From positions 176,995-240,994 of the forward strand of contig NZ_JAAIII010000005.1 in assembly GCF_012932425.1 (NCBI RefSeq): a stretch of 64,000 nucleotides of DNA. Direction: 5' to 3'. Below, piece after piece: positions 54,793 to 63,143 of this stretch (the stretch's first letter is position 1; every line of letters begins with the position of its first letter). A program made the translations under genes and the position numbers. Source of the DNA: Bifidobacterium oedipodis (lineage in GTDB: Bacteria > Actinomycetota > Actinomycetes > Actinomycetales > Bifidobacteriaceae). The notes beneath the pieces are model-generated. The model saw only the letters and a program-made list of their open reading frames with translations. It was not told the DNA's origin and did no database searches.

Positions 54793-57700
54793 ATGGATGT
54801 TGACAATGTTGAGGGGATAAAGACGGAGGCGTTGTTGGGCCAACAGCGGTATCGCTTGATTGCAGTGGTTCCGCATGTGGACGATGATGCCAGAGAATCA
54901 ATGGTGGTATGCATGCCGGCATCACGGGCTGATGACATGGCAAAGCCTGCAGATTGTAGTCATAACGAGATTGGCGAATATAGATATGCCACGATGGAGG
55001 AATGGTTAGCAGGTGTGGGATGCTTGTATGCTGCAACGCGGTCGGTATCAGCGAGCGATGAGCCTGTAACTGCGGGGAGTTCTGCACGACGGAAACTTGC
55101 ATTATTCCGCTCGCTGTTTCATGGGCGTGAAGATATGTTTGCCCGTAAATGGCGCAATACAAGAAAAGGAACGCAGGGGTTTTCTCCGTCATGTGCCAAT
55201 AAATGGAAGCCAGGATTGTGCTTGCTGAAGATGGGGCGTGGTGGCAAATGCGGAGAGTGCAAGCATCGACGATTCGATGAATTGACTGATCAGGTGCTGC
55301 TTGCGCATTTTACACAGGTGCGCGAAGACTTGAATAATGTTATTGGCATCTATCCGATGGATGAACGTAACCAGACTTGGTTTCTGGCCATTGATTTCGA
55401 CAAGGGACAGTGGCAGCGCGAGGTCTTGTGCGTGCGTGGCATTTGCAAGAATCTTGAGATTCCGTGCGCTGTGGAACGTTCCCAGTCGGGCAATGGCGCT
55501 CATGTATGGTTTTTCTTCGACAAGCTATGCGATGGAGCCGTGTCTCGACGCTTCGGAGAAACGATACTGACATTGGGGGCTGAATCTGGAGACATCAATG
55601 AGTTCACTGCTTATGACCGTTTGTTCCCCAATCAAGACATGATTCCTACGGGAGGATTTGGCAATCTCATTGCTTTGCCCTTGCAGAAAAAGGCGCGTGA
55701 TAACGGCAACAGCGTATTCGTGGATGAGGCATTTAATCCATACGAAGATCAGTGGGCATTTCTTGCATCTATGAAACGGGTGAACGTCGAGAAGATACGC
55801 GAGGTCATTGCTCTGAAACCGTATGGTTCGCTCGGACAACTTGCGAAAGAGCAGAACACGGTGGCGGATATGTCCGATACCAATGAGCCAACTATACGAC
55901 AATCCACTTCGGAAAGCGGCAATACGAACGTGAGTATGCCGCAAATGATAACGGTTGTGCGATCCAACATGTTAGAGATTGGCAAGCAAGATGTGCCGCC
56001 ATCAGTGCGCAATGCTATCCGTCGGCTTGCCGCGTTCGCCAATCCCGATTTCTATCGGGCTCAAACCATGAGGCAACCTGTCTGGGGCAAACCACGAATC
56101 ATTGATCTTGGGGATGAGACAAGCGATGCCATCATGATTCCACGCGGCTGTGAGGAATCGCTATTGCGGTTGCTATCAGAGAATGGAATCAACGCAGTTG
56201 TTGAGGATCGACGGTATCAGGGGAGTGCAATTAATGTCTCTTTCAAGGGGATTCTGTGGCCTCGTCAGGTTGAGGCAAAAGAAGTAATGCTACGGCATGA
56301 CGATGGTGTGCTGGTAGCACCGACCGGTTTTGGCAAAACGGTAATTGCGGCTGCAATTATTGGCGAATTGAAGATCTCAACACTTATTGTGTTGAGATCG
56401 GCGGCCTTGCTGGAGCAATGGCGTACATCCCTATTGGCAATGCTTGATATTCGTGAGACGATTGTTCCCAGAATGACGAAAACTGGTCGATTGGCCAAGC
56501 GACAACCATCAGTTATAGGTCAAGTGGGGGATGGCAGAAACGAGCCGAACGGAATCATTGACATTGCGCTCGCCCAATCATTGTTTGAAAAAGACGGCGA
56601 AACTGGTGCTCGAACTGTTAAAGATATGGTTAACGATTATGGCTTGGTTATTTTTGATGAGTGTCACCACGTGGCTGCTTCTGGTCACGAGGCCATCGCA
56701 AGGGCTGTGCGCGCGAAATATGTATATGGTTTGACTGGAACGCCGAAGAGAGAAGACGGTATGCAGCTGGTGACGTTTATGCATTGTGGCCCGATCCGGC
56801 ATACTGTGGATGTTGCTGAGCAGATGGCGTCACAGCAGTTCGAAAGGCGGCTGGTGCCACGTTTTACTGCGATAAATATGGATTTGGGATCGTCTGCCAC
56901 GCTGAATGATTACCTATCGGCAGTGTGCTCAAGTGAATCTCGGAACAAGCTGATTGTCGATGATGTCGTAGCCGCGCTCGCCGGCGGACATGCGCCTTTA
57001 GTGTTGACTAAACGCGTTGACCATGCGAAGCACTTGGCCAAGATGTTGAAGCAACGAGGTTGCGATGATGTCAAATTACTCACCGGTCAGGTTTCAAATA
57101 AGGCTGACAGGCGTGCTGTGCTGGAGAGTATTCGATTCTTGCCGGCGGGCGAACCCTTGGCTATTGTGGCAACACTATCGTATGCGGGAGAAGGTTTTGA
57201 TGTTCCACGGTTGGATACGTTGTTCTTGGCAGCGCCTGCTTCTTGGGAAGGGCCGGTATCTCAAGCAGTTGGGCGATTGCACCGTGATTTTGTTGGCAAG
57301 CATGAGGTGTTGGTTTATGATTATGTGGACGTGGGTGTGCCAATGTTGGAACGCATGTACCGCCGTCGATTAAAAGCATATGCCAAGTTGGGATATCGAC
57401 TGGCTCGTAATACGGCGTCCGAACCGTTGCAAGGAACGACGAATGGGAGTGTAGGGGAGCCATGCATGTATTTCGCAGATGGTTATACATCAATGTTGTT
57501 GGATGATGTTGCCATGTGTCAGAGGTCGATTACCATTGCTGCGACCGTGGCTACCAATGTTGCGCTCAAATCCCTTGAGGGAAGATTTGCATCTGCCATT
57601 CAGCGTGGTGTCGTGATACATATTGATCTGCAGATACGTGAGAATGCTTCGCGGGCTGTGAAAAGTCGTGTGGAAGCCTTGCTTCGGCGGTTGGAACGTT

Positions 57701-57900
57701 TGGGCTGCATGGTGCGTGAAGTCGAATGGTGTGCCGATTGCGCGGTGTTTGATGATCGGCTGGTATGGTATGGCAGTTTGCCTCTATTGAGGTGTGGATC
57801 AAGGAACGTTGGTGACTGTTCGATTCGTTCTGTTGATCCGGCCCTTGCAAGAATGCTGCTTTCCAATCAGCGTTATGGCGTCAGGCCTCTGATTGGATGA
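54793..57900 (+). CDS. TOTE-type primase / SF2 helicase / PLD-like nuclease fusion
   Basis: A 1035-residue protein. After an N-terminal domain of about 130 residues comes a Cys cluster (CANKWKPGLC, KCGEC; about 135-160). The archaeo-eukaryotic primase core has LAIDFDKGQW (about 198-207, metal Asp pair), VERSQSGNGAHVWFFF and PNQDMIPTGGFGNLIALPLQ. The SF2 helicase has Walker A APTGFGKTVI (about 510), DECHH (about 621), GLTGTPKREDG, SYAGEGFDVPRLDTLFLAAP and QAVGRLHRDF (about 825). The C-terminal part (about 895-1035) looks like a PLD-type domain, with DDRLVWYGSLPLL in place of HxK. This order is that of TOTE conflict-system proteins, thought to act in defence. ATG 54793 has AAGGAG 7 nt upstream. 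Codon use is A+T rich, suggesting acquisition. Confidence 0.85.
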   Translation: MDVDNVEGIKTEALLGQQRYRLIAVVPHVDDDARESMVVCMPASRADDMAKPADCSHNEIGEYRYATMEEWLAGVGCLYAATRSVSASDEPVTAGSSARRKLALFRSLFHGREDMFARKWRNTRKGTQGFSPSCANKWKPGLCLLKMGRGGKCGECKHRRFDELTDQVLLAHFTQVREDLNNVIGIYPMDERNQTWFLAIDFDKGQWQREVLCVRGICKNLEIPCAVERSQSGNGAHVWFFFDKLCDGAVSRRFGETILTLGAESGDINEFTAYDRLFPNQDMIPTGGFGNLIALPLQKKARDNGNSVFVDEAFNPYEDQWAFLASMKRVNVEKIREVIALKPYGSLGQLAKEQNTVADMSDTNEPTIRQSTSESGNTNVSMPQMITVVRSNMLEIGKQDVPPSVRNAIRRLAAFANPDFYRAQTMRQPVWGKPRIIDLGDETSDAIMIPRGCEESLLRLLSENGINAVVEDRRYQGSAINVSFKGILWPRQVEAKEVMLRHDDGVLVAPTGFGKTVIAAAIIGELKISTLIVLRSAALLEQWRTSLLAMLDIRETIVPRMTKTGRLAKRQPSVIGQVGDGRNEPNGIIDIALAQSLFEKDGETGARTVKDMVNDYGLVIFDECHHVAASGHEAIARAVRAKYVYGLTGTPKREDGMQLVTFMHCGPIRHTVDVAEQMASQQFERRLVPRFTAINMDLGSSATLNDYLSAVCSSESRNKLIVDDVVAALAGGHAPLVLTKRVDHAKHLAKMLKQRGCDDVKLLTGQVSNKADRRAVLESIRFLPAGEPLAIVATLSYAGEGFDVPRLDTLFLAAPASWEGPVSQAVGRLHRDFVGKHEVLVYDYVDVGVPMLERMYRRRLKAYAKLGYRLARNTASEPLQGTTNGSVGEPCMYFADGYTSMLLDDVAMCQRSITIAATVATNVALKSLEGRFASAIQRGVVIHIDLQIRENASRAVKSRVEALLRRLERLGCMVREVEWCADCAVFDDRLVWYGSLPLLRCGSRNVGDCSIRSVDPALARMLLSNQRYGVRPLIG

Positions 57901-57951
57901 TGCGGAGCTAAGGCTTTTTGGGGCTTTGGTTTTTCAGGTAGAATGTCGTGC

Positions 57952-58869
57952 GTGATGGAACTGGCGAATTTCGAAGGTGCCCCTCTTTCGGGACGATTCT
58001 ATGGCGGTGACGCGGGCCGTAAGGTTGGCGTCACTTGGAATGGGGCGGATTGGATACTCAAATATCCAGGTCCCACCCGCCATCTTGAAGGTTCGGTTCC
58101 TTCATATACGTCGGCTCCATTGTCGGAATATCTGGGATCGCATGTCTATGCGATGTTGGGCGTCCCCGTTCATGACACCATGTTGGGCATTCGAGATGGG
58201 AAATTGGTGTGTGCCTGCCATGACTTCACCGATACTGGTCGCCGATTGGTTGAATTCCATGATTTGAAAAACTCCCTATCTGATGATGAGCCGGGTTTTT
58301 CCGAGGCCCCCTCCAGCGGTCGTGGCGTTGTACTGGCTGACGTACGTGCTGCACTGCACCGTATTCCCATTCTTATGGAGATTAATGGCGTGGTTGAACG
58401 TTTCTGGAATATGTTTGTCATCGATGCGTTCATTCGCAACATTGATCGCAATAATACGAACTGGGGCATTCTTACCGGTGGCGGCCAGCCGGCTGAGCTT
58501 GCTCCCGTGTATGACAATGGCAGCTCGTTCTTTAATAAGCGTACAGATGGGGGTATCGACCGTAGGCTGTCCGATGCTGATTTGATTCGCCAGGATGCGT
58601 TCGATGTGCGTTCCTGCTATACAGATGATCGTGGCAAGCCAATTGCTCCATTGAAATACATTGCATCTGGTCAGGATGAGGACTGCAATAAGGCCTTTGC
58701 CAGATTTATGGAGCGATATGATGCCGATGCGTTCGATACGCTTCTGGATATGGTGCCGGATCAGGCCTATGGCGTTACCGTGATGACCGATGAATATCGT
58801 GAATATCATCGACGTGTGATGCGATACCGCTACGAGAGCATCTTTGTTCCGACTTGGAAGAGCCGGTAA
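57952..58869 (+). CDS. HipA/CtkA-like serine/threonine kinase
   Basis: About 305 residues of a HipA-like kinase fold. N-lobe VGVTWNGADWILKYPG holds the ATP Lys; the catalytic loop is FIRNIDRNNTNWGIL (Asp and Asn) and the metal Asp is in ELAPVYDNGSSF. The protein lacks the N-terminal Couple_HipA domain of classical HipA, and no HipB antitoxin adjoins it, which resembles the CtkA group. TAGAAT (57939-57944) ends 7 nt before GTG 57952, so it is probably leaderless; ATG 57955 and ATG 57943 are alternatives. It starts 51 bp after the helicase stop on the same strand. Its target, and any link to the helicase, are unknown. Confidence 0.75.
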   Translation: MMELANFEGAPLSGRFYGGDAGRKVGVTWNGADWILKYPGPTRHLEGSVPSYTSAPLSEYLGSHVYAMLGVPVHDTMLGIRDGKLVCACHDFTDTGRRLVEFHDLKNSLSDDEPGFSEAPSSGRGVVLADVRAALHRIPILMEINGVVERFWNMFVIDAFIRNIDRNNTNWGILTGGGQPAELAPVYDNGSSFFNKRTDGGIDRRLSDADLIRQDAFDVRSCYTDDRGKPIAPLKYIASGQDEDCNKAFARFMERYDADAFDTLLDMVPDQAYGVTVMTDEYREYHRRVMRYRYESIFVPTWKSR

Positions 58870-58982
58870 TTCGTTCTGCTATGAGGCCAGCATGACGCTG
58901 GATCAAGTATTTGGTAATTCAGGGTGATATGACCTGATTTTTGTTCCGCATTTCCTCTAACTTGATGGGAGATGATGGAACC

Positions 58983-59303
58983 ATGGCAAAGGGCACACGG
59001 TATACGATGGAGTTCAAGGCGAAGGCCGTCAGGCTGCTGACGGAATCGCGTTCCTCGTATTCGTCGGAGACGAGCGCGATCGGCGCGGTGGCGAAGGGCC
59101 TGGGGATAGCACCGGAAACGCTGAGACGCTGGCGCAACGCGCAGGACGCGACGGCCGCGGAGGAGACGAAGCAGTCGGCCGAGGACGCGATGGCCGAGCT
59201 CAAACGGTTGCGCGCCGAGGTTGCGCGACTGCGCCGGGCGAACGAGATCCTGACGACGGCGTCGGCTTTTTTCGCGGCGCGGCTCGACCCGACACGTCCC
59301 TGA
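58983..59303 (+). CDS. IS3-family transposase OrfA
   Basis: 106 residues: an HTH (YTMEFKAKAVRLLTESRSSY, GLGIAPETLRRWRNAQD) and a leucine-zipper-like helix (MAELKRLRAEVARLRRANEI). TTTTTTC (59267-59273), read T-TTT-TTC, is a -1 frameshift heptamer; after slippage the OrfB frame is open. The stop TGA overlaps the OrfB ATG. Confidence 0.9.
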   Translation: MAKGTRYTMEFKAKAVRLLTESRSSYSSETSAIGAVAKGLGIAPETLRRWRNAQDATAAEETKQSAEDAMAELKRLRAEVARLRRANEILTTASAFFAARLDPTRP

Positions 59304-60235
59304 TGGTCGCGTACGTCGACGAATATCGGGATCGTTTCGGGGTCGGGCCGATCTGCCGGACCCTGGCGGCGGCGTTGGATTGCGGGTTCGTCACGGAACG
59401 TGGCTACCGCATGTTCAGGTCCCGTCCCGTCAGCCGCATGCGGGCGCGCCACGAGGCGCTGGCCCGGGACGTCATGGAGATTCACTCGGATTTCCTCATG
59501 GCCGTGTACGGCTACCGCAAGATGCATGCCCAGCTGATCGCGCAGGGCTGGGTTCCCGGGGAGATCGGCCGCGACCAGGTGATGAACATCATGCGCGGGC
59601 TCGGTATACGAGGCGTCAGGCGCGGCAAGACGCCCGTCACCACCAAACCCGCGAAAGGCGCCGGCGGCAGACCCGACCTCGTGGAACGCAGGTTCGAGGC
59701 CGAGGCGCCGAACAGGCTGCACGTGGCCGACATCACCTACGTGCGCATGGCCGACGGCTCGTTCGGCTACACCGCGTTCGTCACCGACGTGTTCGCCCGC
59801 CGGATCGTCGGCTGGGCGTGCGCCGCCACCATGAACACCGAGGAACTGCCCCTGCAGGCGTTGGAGCAGGCGATCTCGTGGGCCGCGTCGCATGGCGGGA
59901 CCGACGGGCTCGTGCACCATTCCGACCACGGAGTGCAGTACATCAGCCTCGTGTACACCACCAGGGTGATGGAATACGGGATGCTGCCGTCGACCGGCAC
60001 GGTCGGCGACTCGTACGACAACGCCATGGCCGAGTCCGCCGACGGCGCGTACAAGACCGAGCTCGTCCGGCGGCGCAAGCCGTTCCGGGATCTCGCCGAC
60101 CTGGAACTGGCGACGTTCCGCTGGGTGGCGTGGTGGAACTCGAAGCGACTGCACCAATCCCTGGGCTACAGGACACCGGAAGCGGTGGAAACCGAGTACT
60201 ATCAACACCAAGCGACACAAGCCGCCTCACTATAA
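59303..60235 (+). CDS. IS3-family transposase OrfB (DDE integrase)
   Basis: 310 residues. HTH_21-like N-terminus (DFLMAVYGYRKMHAQLIAQG) and integrase core with Asp in HVADITYVRMADGSFGYTAF, Asp in GLVHHSDHGVQYISLVYTTR and Glu in SYDNAMAESADGAYKTELV, the DDE triad. It is made as an OrfAB fusion by -1 frameshifting or from its own start. No disruption is seen, so the element may be active. Confidence 0.93.
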   Translation: MVAYVDEYRDRFGVGPICRTLAAALDCGFVTERGYRMFRSRPVSRMRARHEALARDVMEIHSDFLMAVYGYRKMHAQLIAQGWVPGEIGRDQVMNIMRGLGIRGVRRGKTPVTTKPAKGAGGRPDLVERRFEAEAPNRLHVADITYVRMADGSFGYTAFVTDVFARRIVGWACAATMNTEELPLQALEQAISWAASHGGTDGLVHHSDHGVQYISLVYTTRVMEYGMLPSTGTVGDSYDNAMAESADGAYKTELVRRRKPFRDLADLELATFRWVAWWNSKRLHQSLGYRTPEAVETEYYQHQATQAASL

Positions 60236-60267
60236 AGGCGGAACAAAAATCAGGCCACTTCAGGGTG

Positions 60268-60454
60268 ACACCTACGGAGGCTGGTTTTGAGGCATATTAG
60301 GCCGTTCGTAGGTGTTTGTCCTTGTGTTGCATGACTGGGGACAATTTAGAATCGTTGATATTCCGCGGTTTTGGGGGGTGCTGCAATTTCGGAATTGAGT
60401 TTCCGCGCACCTACAAATGCCGAAATATGCCTCTAATCCCGCTTCCGTAGGTGT
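60268..60454. repeat. 187-bp palindromic element, copy A
   Basis: It begins ACACCTACGGAGG and ends CCGTAGGTGT. The first and last roughly 47 bp are imperfect inverted copies of each other, and each arm has its own CACCTAC/GTAGGTG hairpin. Copy B at 61841 differs at 14 positions and has the same orientation. It flanks the 3' side of the AAA ATPase gene. No ORF is inside. Confidence 0.92.
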
Positions 60455-60507
60455 TATGCAACGCGTGACTTATCTTGCTAACGTTAATCCGGCATGTCTT
60501 TCCGGCG

Positions 60508-61650
60508 TTATGCTTGCGAAGAGCGTTGCATGACCAGTGTGGCTGCATGCTGTTGCAGCCATTCCCTGAGATAGGGTATGGTGAAATCGACATAGCCGTA
60601 TGAGACCGGATAGATGATGCCTGCTTGAATGAGACGTTCGCGGTATCGGCCTGCATACTGCAAATCTCGTCCCATGCGTTTGGCTACATCGCCAGTGCGG
60701 GATGGGCCGTCGTCCTGTGCCATGGCAAGCAGATATGTGCGGTCCACGTCAGATAGGTCTTCTACGGCGGGTTCATGCACAGTGCCACCGAGACGGATAC
60801 GCGCGGATTCGATGCCGGAGAGGGCCGCTGCAAGATCAATGTGGTTATCTTTGGCGCGACGCCAGATGTTGTATCCGACCAGCTGAATCATGAACGGGTA
60901 ACCATAGGTGGCGGCGGTGGCCGCGTCAAGCGCATTCTGATCAATGGTGTAATCGTGAGCGTTCAGGATACTGGTGAAGGAACTTTTTACCAAGTCGAGC
61001 GGGATGTCCGTAAGATTGACGGGTGTGGCTCGCCGTAGAAACGTCGTGACTTCGTCATGTAGAAGGAATGAACTCATCCCTGGCAGGCCTGCAAAGGCGA
61101 TGGCGATATTCCGATCTTCACGAATGAGATGCTGCACCGCTGTAGCTAATGCGCGTAACGCTTGTGGATCGGCACCTTGTGTTTCGTCCAAGGTGATGAG
61201 CAGACCTCGTTCGGGATGGTGCTTGGCAATACGTTCCAAGCATTCGGTGAGCGTGCGTCGAATGGTTAATGGCAGAGTGGATCTGTCGAATTCAATGCTG
61301 CCTAACTCGATACTGCCGATGCCGTCAACGCCGAGGCTGGGAAGGTCGATTGATTTGACGGTTTTATGCTGACTTGCTTCTTCGAGAGCAAAGATGATTT
61401 GGTTGATGAATCCTGGAGTGGCAGTCTCGTCAAGCACCTGCCAGTTGTGAATGCGTGCGCGGTTGCCCAAGGCGTTGAGTAGCACGGTTTTGCCTGCACC
61501 TCGGCTACCGGTGATGCGCAGCAGACGGCTGGGCGAACCAGGGCCGGAGATCAGTGATTCTTCGAATTCGTCAAGGATCTCTTCACGGCCGAGCAGTTCC
61601 GGTGGATTTGCTCCTGCCGAAGGGCGGAACGGGTTGACAGTTGCGAGCAT
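60508..61650 (-). CDS. AAA+ ATPase, AAA_16/Orc-like
   Basis: 380 residues. Walker A TGSRGAGKT (47-55), Walker B LLITLDETQGAD (150-161), sensor-like NIAIAFAGLPGMSSFLL, and a winged-helix tail (VDRTYLLAMAQDDGPSRTGD, VAKRMGRDLQYAGRYRERLI). N-terminal NPFRPSAGANPPELLGREEI is the conserved entry of this family. AAGGAGA precedes the ATG. It lies between two copies of a 187-bp element and faces away from the toxin-antitoxin genes. Role unknown; possibilities include defence, plasmid-like replication or regulation. Confidence 0.8.
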   Translation of the reverse strand: MLATVNPFRPSAGANPPELLGREEILDEFEESLISGPGSPSRLLRITGSRGAGKTVLLNALGNRARIHNWQVLDETATPGFINQIIFALEEASQHKTVKSIDLPSLGVDGIGSIELGSIEFDRSTLPLTIRRTLTECLERIAKHHPERGLLITLDETQGADPQALRALATAVQHLIREDRNIAIAFAGLPGMSSFLLHDEVTTFLRRATPVNLTDIPLDLVKSSFTSILNAHDYTIDQNALDAATAATYGYPFMIQLVGYNIWRRAKDNHIDLAAALSGIESARIRLGGTVHEPAVEDLSDVDRTYLLAMAQDDGPSRTGDVAKRMGRDLQYAGRYRERLIQAGIIYPVSYGYVDFTIPYLREWLQQHAATLVMQRSSQA

Positions 61651-61840
61651 TGTGCAGATCTCCTTTCTGGTTCAGCTTGTTTTCAACATCCTGAGTGTCG
61701 CGGTAAACATGCTTCGACGTTGTTGAAGTTAAGTTTCGTTTGAGTTATATCTTTTCTATCCTTTCATATCCTTGTTTATGTTTTCATATCTTTGTTTATG
61801 TTTTTCTATCTTTTCATATCTTTGGATGCTGCCCGGTATG

Positions 61841-62026
61841 ACACCTACGGAGGCTGGTTTTGAGGTCTATTAGGCCGTTCGTAGGTGTTTGTCCTTGTGC
61901 TGCATGACTGGGGACAATTTGGAATCGTTGATATTCTGCGGTTTTGGGGGTGCTGCAATGTCGGGATCGAGTTTCCGTGCACCTACAAATGCCGATATAT
62001 GCTTCTAATCTCGCCTCCGTAGGTGT
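61841..62026. repeat. 187-bp palindromic element, copy B
   Basis: 186 bp, same boundaries as copy A (ACACCTACGGAGG to CCGTAGGTGT), 14 differences including one deleted G. Differences fall mainly between half-sites, so the CACCTAC arms are conserved. It lies 190 bp upstream of the AAA gene start. Confidence 0.92.
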
Positions 62027-62227
62027 CAGCGAAGTAGTTGCTTGAGCGAATGCGGTCAGTTGGGCGTGACTTTTCAGGGTGTGTTGTTAGCTGTAAAAGA
62101 ATCTGCCGCAAATCGGTCAGTGTTCGCCAATACGGACAGCAGCATTCTAGTGGCCATCTCTCGGCAGGGGAGAAATCTTGCTTCGTCCTGGTTGTTGTTC
62201 AATTCATCTCTTTTGATGAAACGAAGT

Positions 62228-62257
62228 GGGGGCGTAGCGAAAAATCGCAACGCCCCC
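62228..62257 (-). terminator. Terminator-like hairpin after the toxin module
   Basis: GGGGGCGT (62228-62235) pairs with ACGCCCCC (62250-62257), 74 bp past the last gene of the minus-strand operon. Confidence 0.6.
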
Positions 62258-62330
62258 TTGGGGACCACAGCCTTTATGCCAAGCCGAGTCAACCCTCGTA
62301 CATGCAAAGAATACCGCTTCGCACGGAAGA

Positions 62331-62744
62331 TTAGTCTTGGATGATATCTGATGTTGATATTCTGACAGGCAGCCATCGCGACATATCTTTCCCGAGAAGA
62401 CTGACCTGAGTCAGGATTGAATAGCGGATGACGGGCCATAGCTCGACGACGAGTTTGTAAGCATCTGCATTTGCTATTGTTGGCTTGACGAAAAATACTG
62501 ATTCCGCATCAATTACGGGATCAGCTTGTGGATCAAGGCTGTCTGCGGCGGAATATCGAATGAATGCCACAGATGTTTTAAGTAACAAGGCTTGTGATGC
62601 TTGAATGTCTTCCGACTTCACCGGAGCATTGGCGAAGTTCATACGCATAGCGTATCGGATGCTGTCATCATCTGATACCAGTTTTTTGATCGAGGCGGAC
62701 GCTCCAATTTGCTGGTATTGCTTGACGAGATTCTGTTCAGACAT
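62331..62744 (-). CDS. SecB-like chaperone of a TA-chaperone module (putative)
   Basis: 137 residues, last of three minus-strand genes; its start overlaps the antitoxin stop by 8 bp. Alternating hydrophobic strands (ALLLKTSVAFIRYSA, DAESVFFVKPTIANADAYKL) precede a helix with VVELWPVIRYSILTQVSLLG and a final WLPVRIST. The pattern of aromatic-Pro-x-hydrophobic-Arg followed by a helix and a Leu-Pro strand resembles the SecB fold (compare YPYIREYV in M. tuberculosis Rv1957, from memory). The assignment rests on this pattern and on gene order; sequence identity is too low for certainty. Confidence 0.55.
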   Translation of the reverse strand: MSEQNLVKQYQQIGASASIKKLVSDDDSIRYAMRMNFANAPVKSEDIQASQALLLKTSVAFIRYSAADSLDPQADPVIDAESVFFVKPTIANADAYKLVVELWPVIRYSILTQVSLLGKDMSRWLPVRISTSDIIQD

Positions 62745-63126
62745 TTTGCACCACTCTTCCTAGCGTAGAGAACTGTGAATCCGGCAGACTGATTGGCGAA
62801 GATGCGATATCGGCGACATGTTCGTTGTTGGCGAATATGGTCGTCTCACTATTGGCCACTTCATGCGCAGTGGGTTGGATTCGTACCCCTAGAGCCATTG
62901 CATACTCGTTGAGTTGTGATTTCGTGGGGTCGTAATCATACTGTTCGAAATCAAGAACCTCTTGCTCGGTGATGTCGAGGAAATCAGCTAGATGCTTCGG
63001 ATCGGTGAGATCTTTCCTACGTTGCACAAGATAGTGTTTTAGTTTCAGCCAATCCGATTCCAAGGTCGCGGCCAGTCTTATGTATTGCTCCGGAGTATGC
63101 AAATCCTCAAGTCTTTGGGAAGCCAT
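62737..63126 (-). CDS. HigA-like antitoxin with C-terminal extension
   Basis: 129 residues. An Xre-type helix-turn-helix (HLADFLDITEQEVLDFEQYD, SQLNEYAMALGVRIQ; about 45-85) follows a helical N-terminus. The remaining 45 residues (TIFANNEHVADIASSPISLP and on) have no HTH role and could be a chaperone-addiction tail. GAAGGAC lies before the ATG. It lies 17 bp after the toxin gene and binds DNA and toxin by analogy with HigBA. Confidence 0.7.
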   Translation of the reverse strand: MASQRLEDLHTPEQYIRLAATLESDWLKLKHYLVQRRKDLTDPKHLADFLDITEQEVLDFEQYDYDPTKSQLNEYAMALGVRIQPTAHEVANSETTIFANNEHVADIASSPISLPDSQFSTLGRVVQNV

Positions 63127-63143
63127 TGTTTGTCCTTCACTAT

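Larger units (their letters stand above)
58930..60257 (+). mobile_element. Complete IS3-family insertion sequence
   Basis: A 1328-bp element. Terminal inverted repeats of 20 bp match at 19 positions: TGACCTGATTTTTGTTCCGC (58930-58949) and GCGGAACAAAAATCAGGCCA (60238-60257). It encodes overlapping OrfA and OrfB with a T6C slippery site. TTCAGGGTGA lies just outside both ends (58918-58927 and 60259-60268), 1-2 bp from the repeats, longer than usual IS3 duplications. It is more G+C rich than its neighbours. Confidence 0.92.
61651..62330. other. Gap between AAA gene and toxin module, with A/T-rich tandem repeats
   Basis: 61750-61826 is T-rich on the plus strand with repeated CATATC(T/C)TTG units; on the minus strand this is the ATPase leader. 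Copy B of the 187-bp element follows (61841-62026). GGGGGCGT/ACGCCCCC (62228-62257) is a hairpin after the chaperone-like gene. A short frame at 62074-62439 is not believed to be a gene. Confidence 0.55.

Noticed and set aside
59380..60300. Alternative 306-residue frame inside the IS3 element
   Set aside because: It overlaps OrfB in another frame and is Arg-rich with no transposase motif.
62074..62439. 121-residue minus-strand frame
   Set aside because: It overlaps the 3' end of the SecB-like gene and the hairpin at 62228, has no ribosome site and no recognisable domain.
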